This document shows, piece after piece, positions 10,986-21,958 of a stretch of DNA of 64,000 bases. The translations under genes were made by a program, and so were the position numbers. The number at the start of each line of letters is the position of its first letter. Positions within the stretch are counted from its first letter, which is position 1. The notes beneath the pieces are model-generated. The model saw only the letters and a list, made by a program, of their open reading frames with translations, ran no database searches and was not told the origin of the DNA. This stretch comes from Liopterus haemorrhoidalis (Eukaryota > Arthropoda > Insecta > Coleoptera > Dytiscidae): the NCBI GenBank assembly GCA_963971575.1, contig OZ020619.1, positions 26,974,800-27,038,799 on the forward strand, written 5' to 3'.

Positions 10986-11872
10986 TAGAGATGCGAATTT
11001 CGGCTCAGTTTGCGGAACCGGATCAGTGGAGGTCGTTCAGTTTGTTGAGCCGGTTCATTGATCCGGCTCAGTGATCCGGTTAAGTAAACATGTTTCCGAG
11101 ACACAGATCGGTCGTTCGTTCGTAGGTAGAACGTCGCTTAGAGTCGGCTCTTGCATTATATGAACTGGAAACATGTTTCCGAGACACAGGTCGGTCAGTT
11201 GTCGGTCGGTCGGCCGTTCGTTTGTAGGTAGAACGTCGCTTAGAGTCGGCTCTTGCATTATATGAACTGGAAACATGTTTCCGAGACACACGTCGGACAG
11301 TTGTCGATCGGTCGGTCGTTCGTTCGTAGGTAGAACGTCGCTTAGAGCCGGCTCTTGCATTATATGAACTGGAAACATGTTTCCGAGACACAGGTCGGTC
11401 AGTTGTTGGTCGGTCGGTCGGTCGTTCGTAGGTAGAACGTCGCTTAGCCCCGGCTCTTATCTAACATTTTTGAAACAAACAGATGTGTTAAGTTTATGGC
11501 GATGTTTATTGCCCTTATAAATCGGACATCTGGGATTTGGGCAATATTTTTAATATTTTTATATAGCATGGTTGTAAGAAAATACAGACTAAGCCTATTA
11601 GTTTCAAATAAACTGCCCTACAAATTGATGACAAAATACACTTTATGATAATACATTACAAGCCGAGTTCTCGCGAAGTTCAACATGACATCGATCCAGA
11701 TCCGGATCACTCCGGTCACTGCTCACAATCGCCCGACTAATCGTATCCTTGAAACTTGAAACTATACAGTGAGCCGTGAGCCGGCTCATTTCAATTTGAT
11801 GAACCGTGTCACTTCGGTCAGTGTACTGAGTCGGCTCAGTGAGCCGGTTCGTTCATGAACGACCCATCTCTA
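10986..11872. mobile_element. hAT-type element with internal ~102-bp tandem array
   Basis: The tips TAGAGATGCG (left) and CCCATCTCTA (right) are inverted and flanked by a perfect 8-bp duplication, GTTAGTAC, at 10978-10985 and 11873-11880. Subterminal regions on both sides are rich in variants of GAGCCGG and CCGGCTCA. The interior (11086-11460) holds four tandem units of 83, 102, 102 and ~88 bases that begin AAACATGTTTCCGAGACACA and contain GGTC/GTTC runs. Unit length differs mainly by the number of these tetranucleotides. No transposase remains; two overlapping minus frames of 103 and 107 residues across the array merely reflect a unit length divisible by three. Confidence 0.85.
11086..11460. 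repeat. Tandem array, four ~102-bp units
   Basis: Units start at 11086, 11169, 11271 and 11373. Units 2 and 3 are nearly identical. The variable part is the number of GGTCG/GTTCG tetramers after GACACA. Confidence 0.9.
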
Positions 11873-11880
11873 GTTAGTAC

Positions 11881-13329
11881 TCTTTTGCCACTGGTTTTCT
11901 TGGCAATCAAATGTGATCTGATTTACCTAAACTAAGAACCAGTTTGGAGGAAGAACTATGTATAACTGTTTAGGTAAAGTTAAAAACACTCTATTTAGCG
12001 CCATTTTTCGCTCTACATTTTCGGAAAATATTCTGGGTGCAATCCCGTAGGGGTAATATAGTATGGTCCCGATCTTATTATATTTCTTTTTCCGCTAAAT
12101 ATTCTTTGCTTACGCTAAATACAGTATTCAAATTTTCGTTGGTAGAAAGTACTTTAAAAGAAAATTGTTATATTGACCCATATTCATAATTTAAAATATG
12201 ACTATAATAATTTTAGATCTTATGTAAGTTGTAAGATAAATATGAAAATAACGCGGTTGACCTATTCCTGATCGTGATTCTGCGGCAGTTAATTTGCCTT
12301 TTCTTGTTGTCAGCACGATTGTGGAATTGTCTTGTTCAGACAGGTGTGTTTTTATGCAGAATATCAGCTTAGCTTGCTGTACCAACTTTCCTTCGTGATT
12401 TAAAATGAGAAGTTAACAACCACAAGAATTGTTAGTGATGAGAAAAAATCATCATTGTTCTTAACTGGTGTTACTTTCTTCTTTGGTATTTCCAAAAAAA
12501 GAAGGAATGACTATTTAGTACCAAAAATAGTAGGTGACATAAAATTTGTACGTACAAAAGTAAGAGATTAAACTTCTAATTTGTGAGTGTATCCCTATCT
12601 CATGGGCGAAATCCCCATCCCCCAGCACTGTCGTTTTTAAGGAACATTTATCTTATAATTTAACGTGAGCATGCCCTACGAACAAATTTAGCTTCTGAGC
12701 CCCCTAGGAAATTTTTTTGGCTTCTGAACCTTTTTTTTAAGAAAATATTCTCGGTGCTCGCCTACTCAGTGTTGTCGTTTGTTTTTGCTTCCTCCGTACT
12801 TCCTTCTAAAGCACAATAATCCAAGAAAATGACGGCGTGTATGAAATACTGCAGTGGTTAAAGCCGTTGCTGGCGCCGGTTTTGCTGGTGTGTGACAGAC
12901 TGCAATAGCCGACGCAGACGGGTTTTTTTAGTGTGTATGAAAATAGTTTGGGCATTGTAATACGTTTTTGCCCGATTTCATAAATATATGCTAAATCCTA
13001 AAATTGAACTGCGTTTCAAAAAGGAATACCATCGATTTTAACTTCATGTTAAGTAATTTCAGTGCTATGTTCAGTTTAGGGATTTTTTTAGATAGATTGG
13101 TATGAATATCAACTTCACAGTTGTCGTAAACGTCAAATAGTTTTTTTATAACTTAATTAACCCTTCGAATCATTTACTGGCATGTATTACTCTTCAATAA
13201 AAAATCAATTTCTCCATTATTTCGTAACATTTTTTAATGTAGGAAAAAGATGTAACAGATGATTTTATAATAAAATAATTTAAAACATTTTTTATTTCTT
13301 TATATATTACATGTAATAAAAAATAGATA
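11881..13329. other. Mostly AT-rich stretch, one possible eroded element
   Basis: No gene. About 12595-12775 (CCCCCAGCACTG..., TTAACGTGAGC, ...GGTGCTCGCCTAC) resembles parts of the 7921 MITE (both contain TTAAACGTGAGC-like text) and may be an old relative. A 64-residue minus frame at 12191-12385 is unrecognised. Confidence 0.3.
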
Positions 13330-13344
13330 TTACAGAGAAGAAAA

Positions 13345-13600
13345 CAAAACTATTCTTCTTTTATAACCTAGTAAAAACGGTATTAATATTTGCAGTTCTT
13401 GCAGCAGTATTGTTTTGTAAATTTCTGTTTGGTCCAAGCGGAACTGTATCAGAATTTTTTCTTCAATATTTGGAGTTTCGTGGAATAACATTGCCCTAGT
13501 ATGTAAAACACAACATGCAATTATTACTGTACGACTTGTGTCAATTTTTAATCGTAATCCCATGGACAAACATGGAAATTTTTTTTTAAGACTCAGAACT
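13345..13600 (-). pseudogene. PIF/Harbinger transposase C-terminal remnant
   Basis: The minus strand reads FPCLSMGLRLKIDTSRTVII and then ACCVLHTRAMLFHETPNIEE. The sequence F-P-x-L-x-x-G-(L/M)-R-x-K-x-D-x-S...I-x-A-C-x-V-L-H-N is typical of the end of the DDE nuclease domain in PIF/Harbinger (HARBI1-like) transposases, which cut and paste DNA in the nucleus. The expected VLHN is VLHT here. The upstream catalytic region is not readable next to it, and I could not define terminal repeats. It is a dead fragment; the 79-residue frame at 13330-13569 is its longest open piece. Confidence 0.6.
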
Positions 13601-13934
13601 ATCTTTCTGTGGTATTTCTTGTCAATATGCGTGCTGCGTTGCAGTTCTGCTCAGAGGTAGTGCATGGATTGAGTAAAGGAGTTAAATAACTACAAGGATA
13701 TCCGCAATCGCCAACAAATTAAAGGAGTCATTTAATATACGCGGACGATGAATCAAGTGTAAAGCATGTCTAAAAAGCCATCTAATGAATCGGATAACAA
13801 TTTGCTGAAAAAGAAAAACAATTTAAAGAGGCTATACAAAATATTTATTATAACTTACCTGTTTCGAATTATTTATTAAATTTAAATATTTGATATAAAA
13901 ATTACTAAAACTATGGTAACAATGCAGTGTTAAA

Positions 13935-16900
13935 TCTATATATATAAAAGGCAGTGTCCTGACTGACTGACTGACTGACTGACTGACTCACTCATCACCG
14001 CCCAGCCCGAACCCCTGGGCCTAGAAACTTGAAATTCGGAGAGTATATTCCCTTCATGACGTAAGCACCCACTAAGAAGGGATTTTTCGAAATTCCACTC
14101 CTAAGGGATGAAAAAGGGTGAAATGTGATTTCACGAATTCCGTAATTTCTCTTAGGGCCGATGGGATATCGACTTAGTTTTTGCTTACAAGTATTACCCA
14201 TACAAATGCCGAAAAACCAATTTCGGGATTTTGCCCTAATCAACCCCTAAAGGGGTGAACCTACAATCGGGGTGGTTTATACATCCCGTTGTATTTCCTG
14301 TGTTCGTTTAGTTGCAAGATTACTTTTTGGCACATAGGTGTCTTTTCAAAATATCTCGAAATGGTATTGACAGTTTTTTGAAATTTCACCCCTAAAGGGC
14401 GAAAAGGGGTGAATTGTGATTTTAAGGATTCTTTAATATATCTTAGGACCAACAAGATATCGACTTGCTTTTTGCTTACAAAGATTATCCATACAAATAC
14501 CGAATCACCAATTTCAGGATTTTGTCCTAATCAACCCCTAAAGGGGTGGATCTACAATCGGGGTGAGTTATACATTCCGTAGTATTTCCTGTGTTCGTTT
14601 AGTTGCAACATTACTTTTTAGCACCTAGGAGTCTTTTTAAAATATCTCGAAAAAGTTTTGGTAGTTTTTTAAAATTTCACCCCTATTGGGTGAAAAGGGG
14701 TGAATTATGATTTCAAGTATTCCTTAATATCTCTTAGAACCAGTAAGATATCGACTTGCTTTTTGCTTACAAAGATTACCCATACAAATACCGAAAAACA
14801 TATTTCAGGTTTTTGTCCTAATCAACCCCTAAAGGGGTGGATCTACAATCGGGGTGAATTATACATCCCGTCGTATTTCCTGTGTTCATTAGTTGCAGCA
14901 TTACTTTTGGGCACATAGGTGTCTTTTTAAAATATGTCGAAATAGGTTTGACAGTTTTTTAAAATTTCACCCCTAAGGGTTGAAAAGGGGTGAATTGTGG
15001 TTTAAAGGATTCCTTAATATCCCTTAGGACCAATAAGATATGGACTTACTGTTTGCTTGCAAAGATTATCCATACAATTACCGAAAAACTTATTTCAGGA
15101 ATTTGTCCTAATCAACCCCTAAAGGGGTGGATCTACAAGCGGGGTGAATTATAGATCCCGTCGTATTCCCTGTGTTTATTGAGATATAAGGTTTTTTTTT
15201 TGGCACATAGACGTCTTTTTAAAATAATCTCGAAATGATTTTGACAACTTTTTTAAATTTAACCCCTAAAGGGTGAAAAGGGGTGAAATGTGATTTCAAG
15301 GATTATTTAATATTTTTTAACACCAATAAGATATCGACTTGGTTTTTGCTTACAAAAACTACCCTTGCAAATGCCGAAAAACCAATTTTTTGATTTTGTC
15401 CTAATCAACCCCTTAAGGGGTGGATCTACAATCGGGGTGAATTATACATCCCGTCGTATTCCCTGTGTTTATTGAGATATAAGGTTTCTTTTTGGCACAT
15501 AGGCGTCTTTTTAAAATATCTCGAAATGGTTTTGACAACTTTTTTAAATTTAACCCCTAAAGGGGTGAAATGTGATTTCAAGGATTGTTTAATATTTTTT
15601 AACACTAATAAGATATCGACTTGGTTTTTGTTTAAAAAACCTACCCTTGCAAATTCCGAAAAAACAATTTTTTGATTTTGTCCTAATCAACCCCTTAAGG
15701 GGTGGATCTACAATCGGGGTGAATTATACATCCCGTCGTATTTCCTCTGTTCGTTTAGTTGCAACATTAATTTTTGGCACATAGATGTCTTTTTAAAATA
15801 TCTCGAAATAGTATTGACAGTTTTTTTAAATTTCACCCCTAAAGGGTGAAAAGGGGTGAATTGTGATTTCAAGGATTCCTTAATATCTCTTAGGGCCAAT
15901 AAGATATCGACTGGCTTTTTGCTTACGAAGATTAGCCATATAAATACCGAAAAACTTATTTCAGGATTTTGGCCTAATCAACCCCTAAAGAAGTGAACGT
16001 ACAATCTGGATGAATTATACATCCCGTCGTATTTCCTGTGTTCGTTTAGTTGCAACATTACTTTTTGGCACATAGGTGTTTTTTTTTAATATCTCGAAAT
16101 GATTTTGACAATTTTTTTTTAATTTCACCCCTTAAGTGTGAAAAGGGGTGAAATGTGATTTCAGTAATTCCTTAATTCTTTTAGGACCAATAAGTTATCG
16201 ACTTGGTGTTTGCTTACAAAAATTATCCATAAAAATGCCGAAAAACTTATTTCAGGATTTCGTCCTAATCAACCCTTAAAGGGGTGATTCTACAAACGCG
16301 GTAGATTATACATCGCTTCGTATTTCTTGTGTTTGTTGAGTTATAACGTTTCTTTTTGGCACATAGGTGTCTTTTTAAAATTTCTGGAAATGGTTTTAAG
16401 AGTTTTTCACCTTAACAAATATCAGCCCTTAAGGGTGAAAAGAGGGAATTGAGATTTCAAGGACACCTTAATATCTTCTAGATCAATAAGATATAGACTT
16501 GGTTTTTGCTTATAAAGATTACCCATACAAATGCCGAAAAATAAATTTCAGGATTTTACCTTAATTAACTCTTAAAGGGGTGAATCTACATTTGGGGTGA
16601 ATTATAGAATCCTTTGTATTTCCAGCGGTTGTTGAGTTCTAACATTCCATTTTGGCATATATGTGTTTTGACAGTTTTCTTTCACTCCTAAAGGGTAAAT
16701 TAGTATTTTTTTGTTAGAAATAAAAAATTCGGAGAGTACATTTTTCAGTATGACGTAAGAACCCACTAAGAAAGGATTTTTTCAAGTTCGACCCCTATCT
16801 GGTGAAACGGAATAAAATGTTTTTTCACGGATTCCTCAATATCTCTTAGGACAGATGAGATATCGACTAGATTTTTTGTTACAAAGGTTACCCATACACA

Positions 16901-16975
16901 AGTTTAAAAACAAACTGCGGATTTTATGCCAATGAGACCATCAATATACCGTAGCGAAGCACGGGTTTTCAGCTA
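13935..16975 (+). mobile_element. Non-autonomous Helitron with internal tandem array
   Basis: The 5' end starts TCTATATATATAAAAGGCAG directly after an A. The 3' end is CAGCTAG directly before a T, fitting Helitron insertion between A and T with 5'-TC and 3'-CTAG (CTRR). Ten bases before CTAG a hairpin CCGTAGCGAAGCACGG can fold (stem CCGT/ACGG and GC/GC, one bulged A), as Helitron 3' ends have. A short (GACT)n tract follows the 5' end at 13970-13987. Between the ends lies a ~291-bp tandem array. No Rep/helicase coding sequence is present, so the copy depended on an autonomous relative using rolling-circle-type replication. Confidence 0.85.
13990..16925 (+). repeat. ~291-bp tandem array, about ten units
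   Basis: The marker CCTAATCAACCCCTAA recurs at about 14235, 14526, 14817, 15107, 15400, 15682, 15973, 16264 and (diverged) 16559, i.e. spacings of 291, 291, 290, 293, 282, 291, 291 and 295. Each unit has two CCCCTAAAGGGG-type palindromes, TTATACATCCCGTCGTATTT, TTTGGCACATAGG and AAGATATCGACTTG. The outermost units are the most diverged. Several 60-80 residue frames inside it are repeat noise. Confidence 0.9.
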
Positions 16976-17939
16976 GTATTTAATAAAATTTCAGACCTCT
17001 GATAAAATAACATCTGATTTAGCTGTCTGTTAAATTTAGCAAAGCTTTATAAAACAATAAAAGTATTTTAACAGAGTGTTATGAAACCGCGCATACGTCT
17101 ATTATAAAACACTATAGTAAAGTATCGATACAAGATGTTTTACTATCTAAAATAACGTTTAAAAATAACCTGAAAAATGAATAAAATCAATATCTCATCT
17201 TCTCACGCTAAAAATGAATTAATATCGACAACCGGTCATCTAAAATTACAACTGGTTTGAGACAAAAAGAAGAAAGGTGAATGCAAGAAACTTTCACATG
17301 TGGGCCAAGTTCAACTTTTGATTTTAAACCTCTCTCCTCGCCTCTCGCCTCAGCAGGCAGGCGTGGCTCTGGTTTAATAAATCTTAGATTATTGAGTTTT
17401 GTTGTATAGATCTCTTTCACGTATTTTTAAATGTTTCTAAAATTACTTCGTTTTCTCCTGTTAGTGTCATAAAATACATTCTCTATCAATGACACATAAA
17501 TACTAAATTGAAAAGTACACATATATAATAATAGCAGCAAGTAGAACAGTGAACAGTACGTACTCAGAAATTAACAGTACGTTTTCCTTAAATATTTAAG
17601 TCGACCATGTCAACTATAGACTACTGGATCGTGATCGCAAATCTTGTGACTGTCTTGTCATTGAAAGACAAAAATAAAAATAAAAAATAATAATAAAATG
17701 AAATAAAATCACCCATGTATTTACAGTCCCTGGCCATATTTATAGAAGCACCTTGATGTTTGAGTAGAATTCAAGTTGGGAGGAGAAAAAAGCAAGTATG
17801 TATTTTTATTTTTGGAACATTGGTGGTTATTTTTTTATTATTATTTTTTGTTAAGACTATTTTACAGACACATCAACAATATAGTTATTAGTACCTGAGT
17901 ACATTATTTTACAATTATTGTTTTACATATATCATATTT
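16976..17939. other. AT-rich non-coding stretch
   Basis: A GC-richer patch at about 17320-17375 (CTCCTCGCCTCTCGCCTCAG) lies within a 70-residue minus frame that I do not recognise. Nothing else. Confidence 0.35.
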
Positions 17940-18420
17940 TTGGGGTTTTGCTCTATTTTTTTGAGGTTTTGGTTATATTTTGTCGTAGATTCCTATTGTT
18001 TTCAAATATTCGAGAATATTTTCGATATTTTGTTTGACAGCGCTGTTTCCATGGTTGCGGGAATTTTGTGTTTTCTTCTTCGGTTGTTCGATATTTTTTT
18101 ATGATCTGGTCAACGTTTAGCTCCGTATCGCAGGTCTCGCATCTGGGTGGGTAGAGTTTGTGGAATATGTACTGGTGGGTCAGTAATGTGTAGCCAATAC
18201 ATAGTCTTGTTAAGACGATTTCTTCTCTTCTTGTTTTCCTTGAAGTCCACTGAGCTGTTGTTGGTTTTATTTTTCTTAAATGGATTCTCTCTGTGTTCTG
18301 CCAAGCTCTATTCCATTTTTCTTGGACTGTTCTTTTGATATAGCTTTGCATGTCATACCCTGGGACGGGGATTTGTGTGATTTCCAGGTTTGTGGCATTC
18401 TTTGGTGGTTATTTCCCTCA
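17940..18420 (-). pseudogene. LINE C-terminal fragment with zinc-knuckle-like motif
   Basis: The minus frame 18351-17953 reads EKWNRAWQNTERIHLRKIKP, then KTRREEIVLTRLCIGYTLLT, HQYIFHKLYPPRCETCDTEL and NVDQII. The order W...LxxIKP...RxxRREExxLTRLxIGHTxLTHxYLL...PPxCxxCxxxLTVxHIL is the tail that follows RNase H in I/LOA/Jockey-type non-LTR retrotransposon proteins, where it ends in an HCHC/CCHC motif. The expected histidine after V is D here, and the frame leaves the family after NVDQII. It is a dead 3' stub. Confidence 0.7.
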
Positions 18421-19013
18421 TATATTACGTAAAGTTCAGTTTTTTAAAGAAGTCTTTTCAATGCCAGATGATTGTATCAGCTAGCAACTCACTTACATAT
18501 TTCTTTCTCACTCATGCTTGCAAGGAAGGTATGTACGAGACAAAAATATTTCAAGTTGGATGTTGATTCGTTCATTTGTCATTGAATAAACTTCTTTAAA
18601 AAACTGAATTGTTTACTCGTAGGTTTCATTTTGTAACACGTATCTAAGAGGGAAATCTCATTTTTTATGTTGTGTATTTATCGTATAATATCATCTAAAC
18701 ATATACGAAAATATTTTAATTATTTTGTGTTGTATATCGAGTTTTAACTTATATCTAGTTTTAAGACTTGTATTCAACCGAGCATTAGTGGTAATTCTGA
18801 AATGGCACCTTCTAAAATATTTGACAAATAATTGACATAAATAACAATCTGACATTTGTAGCTTTTGAATTAATTTAAACTAAATTCAGTGAAACTTAAC
18901 CAAAAATTGAAAAGCCAGGTTTACAATTTAGAACAGAACAATCACCAAAGTCACCAGATTTAATAACGTATTATAAAAATACAAAATGTAATATATAAAG
19001 GCTAAATAATATA
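18421..19013. other. AT-rich non-coding stretch
   Basis: No signal seen. Confidence 0.4.
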
Positions 19014-19162
19014 TTTAAGCGGAACTAGATGAAATTTTTATTAATAGAAGTTGTCACGAGCTGACTTTTTAATGATTGAAGTAGGCTCTTGTAAACAATA
19101 TAATCAAAGGCCTCATTTAAACGTTAAAAGTTTCTATTTTTCAAAATCTAGTTCCGCTTAAA
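19014..19162. mobile_element. Complete MITE, GCGGAACTA family
   Basis: Perfect 17-bp inverted ends, TTTAAGCGGAACTAGAT and its reverse complement, bound 149 bp. TTAA stands at the base of both arms (19015-19018 and 19158-19161), so the insertion may have been into TTAA with GCGGAACTAGAT as the real tip. piggyBac-type tips would start CC, so I do not assign a superfamily. A diverged second copy lies at 6450-6550. Confidence 0.75.
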
Positions 19163-19282
19163 TCAAAGAAACAAACTATAATTCCAATGATATTTCGTGA
19201 AATTTCAAATTTCAGCCAATCTTTTACACTGAATAAATAACGCATAGCTTTTAAATGCCCATTATATTTATCCCGCGCGGAG

Positions 19283-19447
19283 ATTTTTGAACTCCTATAC
19301 TTTTCCTATATGTGGGTCAAATAGTAGTACAAGCATGCCAAATTTCAACTTTCTACGTTCAGCCGTTTGGTTACATACAGACAGGCAGACAAACAGACAC
19401 ATAACTGTAGTTATAAGAATTTGGTGAGCATACCTAGAAAACACTAA
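19283..19447 (-). mobile_element. GTCT-repeat element, reversed partial copy
   Basis: Read on the minus strand: AGGTATG-like start, ACAGACAG-derived tract on the plus strand (19378-19400), CCAAACGGCTGAACGTAGAA, and TGCTTGTACTACTATTTGACCC match the order found in the 1608 and 21842 copies. Ends not defined. Confidence 0.55.
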
Positions 19448-20394
19448 AAATGTAAAGCAACAGATTTCTTATTAGTTTTTACTTACGAATTAGTTGACGA
19501 ATCAGCAATTAACATTTTATTCTTTGAGAGTCACTTTACACTAGTTATTTTAAATTCAATATCCATTGAAGTCAAATAAATGAGGTCTACATTTATGGTT
19601 CAACTTACAGTATAAACAAGATTAACTTCGGTCATGCTGTGCACGAAATTCTTAGCATTCGTTTCTAACAGTGTTATTTTGTTACAAATAGTGATTTTAT
19701 GGTAAATATTACAAATAGCTTTACTACTCATTTTAATTTTTGCTCTTAAGAACTAGGTTATTTCTGCGTAATCGCACTAAATGATAATTAAATAAACTGG
19801 CTTTCTCACCAACATTAAAGCAACTAATCTAATTCGTCACGAAATAAGTTGATTTTTCTTACAACTTGCCATACTAAATTAACAACATCCGACATTAAAA
19901 ATAAATATTGAAGTCTATTAATCATTGCCTACATTAAAACAAGATCTTAAATCCTTAACCTTTGACATAACATCATTGCTACCACTCACATAATTCAAAC
20001 TTAATTACATTCTTCTTATTATTACGAATACTATGTAACGTTAATTTAATTGGCTCATATCAAGTTGTATGAATAATATATGTATGCTAAAATGATACAT
20101 AGTATCAAGTTTAGATGGAGTATGGAACAGTACATGCTTGTATAGGTACAGACAAGTGAAGCATTATGCTTGTTATTAGACATGATGATGATTTATGCTT
20201 GTATAGTTCCATGTATTCTCTACTCTTTTCATTTGTAGCAATCGTTTTCTTAGTATTACTATCAAGCGAGTATTAGACATAACATACATTGTAAGACAAG
20301 TAGAGAAGTAGAGTGTGTTCAGATATGGAAATGAGGAAGGCATTTTTGTAAGAGAACATTTGTTGCTAAGCATGTACATCAGTAATTCTACGTT
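19448..20394. other. AT-rich non-coding stretch
   Basis: A 73-residue minus frame (20176-20397) is unrecognised. Nothing else seen. Confidence 0.35.
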
Positions 20395-20515
20395 CACAGC
20401 TCCAAAATTAGAAGACTATTCGCTATGAGTTGATCACTGTTAATTGTCACTAACAAGATTGTCATATGGTAACGCAAGCGACCGTTCACAGCTCTAAATT
20501 TAATAAATTATGCGT
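20395..20515. repeat. Dispersed repeat X, copy 1
   Basis: GTTCACAGCTC(C/T)AAA occurs twice, at about 20394 and 20484, as a ~90-base direct repeat. The segment between (GTCACTAACAAG, CATATGGTAACGC) matches the reverse complement of about 33005-33115. Confidence 0.55.
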
Positions 20516-20539
20516 TATCGACTGTCTTCCACACTTATA

Positions 20540-21813
20540 CGAGGCCTACCATTTAAGTTTTTACAAAAACTATGAAAGAATTTTTTTTTTTGGAACAAAC
20601 TATTTTTTTTGCTTTTCAGAATATTCGCCTTTAAGATTTATACATTTTTGCATGCGTTCAAACCAATTCTCGAACATTTTTTCCACTCTGAAGTTGGTAT
20701 CTCAAAAATATGGTTTTCGAAGGATTCAACAGCTTCTTGGGGTGATAAAAATCGCTGTCCACGCATTTTTTGTTTGAGATTGGAGAACAAAAAAAGTCGT
20801 TAGGGGATAAATCAGATGAATACGGTGAATGAGACATTAATTCGATGTTTTTCTCTTTCAAATAATCAATTGTTTGACGTGCTGTGTGGGAGCTTGCATT
20901 GTTATGATGAAGAATGATGTTTTTGGTTGTTTTTCCAGATTTTGTCGATAACTTCTGGCAAACAAATTGTTGTATACCATTCAGCATTAACTGTTCTCCG
21001 ATCCTGTAAAGGAATGGTTACGACATGTACAACCGAACAACCGAAGAAACAAGTGATCATTTTCTCGGAAGTGCTTCGTGAACGAACAACTTTTGTGAGT
21101 TTCGGTTCATCTTGAAAGACCCAAACAGTGGATTGTTGCTTACTTTCCGGTTCATATGAATAAATCCAAGTTTCGTCACCTGTAACGATGTTGTATACGG
21201 ATTTTGCAGTGCCTAGGTTGATTTTTTTAGCATTCCCTTACACCAATAAACTCGAGCCTTTTTTTAAGCTTCGGTCAAATTATGCGGAATCCATCGGGAA
21301 CAGTTATTTTTCACAGCTAAATGTTCATGCAAAATCGAATGTATTGCAGTCTGCGATATGCCAAAGGAGGCCTCTATCTCACCGTAAGTCACATGCCGTT
21401 CTTCTTTTATCATTTTGCGCACAGCATCGATGTTTTTTTGAATCACAACCGATTTTAGTCGATCATCACGAGATTCATCACTGACGCACGCACGACCACG
21501 ACGAAATTCTGCAAACCAATTGTAAACAGTCTTTTCTAATACTGCTTCATTACCAAAAGTTGAACGAAGCGAATCTATGCATTGTTGTTGAGTTAGGCCG
21601 TTAAAAATCATCCAACGAAAACCTTTATGACGAATATCAATTTTTTCACAAACTTGTTTTTTTTTTAACGTTCACTGTCACAGACTACTCCGTCAATTTA
21701 TAAGCTGTCCATTATTTCACAATAACAAATGTCAAATTTTACGAATATGGTAATGACACATTTCAATATTGCCATCTAGTGGTCGTTTGTAAAAATATAA
21801 AAGGTAGCCCTCG
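20540..21813 (-). mobile_element. mariner element, end-complete, dead transposase
   Basis: The ends CGAGGCCTACCATTTA (left) and, reversed from the right, CGAGGGCTACCTTTTA are inverted and each abuts TA (20538-20539, 21814-21815), the Tc1/mariner target. The length of 1274 bp is normal for mariner. On the minus strand the transposase reads an N-terminal helix-turn-helix region (21611-21264), GDETWIY (first catalytic Asp), then ILHHNNASSHTA and YSSDLSPNDFF (20987-20658), spaced as in DD34D. Frame changes separate the pieces. Confidence 0.85.
20658..21611 (-). pseudogene. mariner transposase, frame-shifted, second Asp lost
   Basis: This would be the DNA cut-and-paste enzyme of the 20540-21813 element. 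The N-terminal 115-residue piece (21611-21264) holds LTQQQCIDSLRSTFGNEAV, VYNWFAEFRRGR and EASFGISQTAIHSIL, the paired helix-turn-helix DNA-binding region. The middle includes VTGDETWIYSYEP with the first catalytic Asp. The C-terminal 109-residue piece (20987-20658) has ILHHNNASSHTA where mariners have (L)HHDNA: the codon at 20901-20903 reads Asn on the minus strand, so the second catalytic Asp is gone. The third Asp (SPNDFF) remains, 34 residues on. Frame changes separate the parts. Confidence 0.85.
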
Positions 21814-21841
21814 TATATCAAATACTACGATGGTCATTTTT

Positions 21842-21888
21842 AGGGTTTTGTAGGTATGACCAAAAAACCCTTATACCGTCATTTTGTC

Positions 21889-21958
<70 letters not shown>

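Noticed and set aside
11055..11391. Two overlapping minus frames of 107 and 103 residues with repeated peptides
   Set aside because: They follow the ~102-bp tandem DNA array, whose unit length is divisible by three, so frames stay open by construction; the repeat lies inside a hAT element.
13990..16925. CRISPR-like array or host satellite
   Set aside because: The ~291-bp units have no repeat-spacer alternation, and the array lies between Helitron ends, so it is an element-internal tandem repeat.
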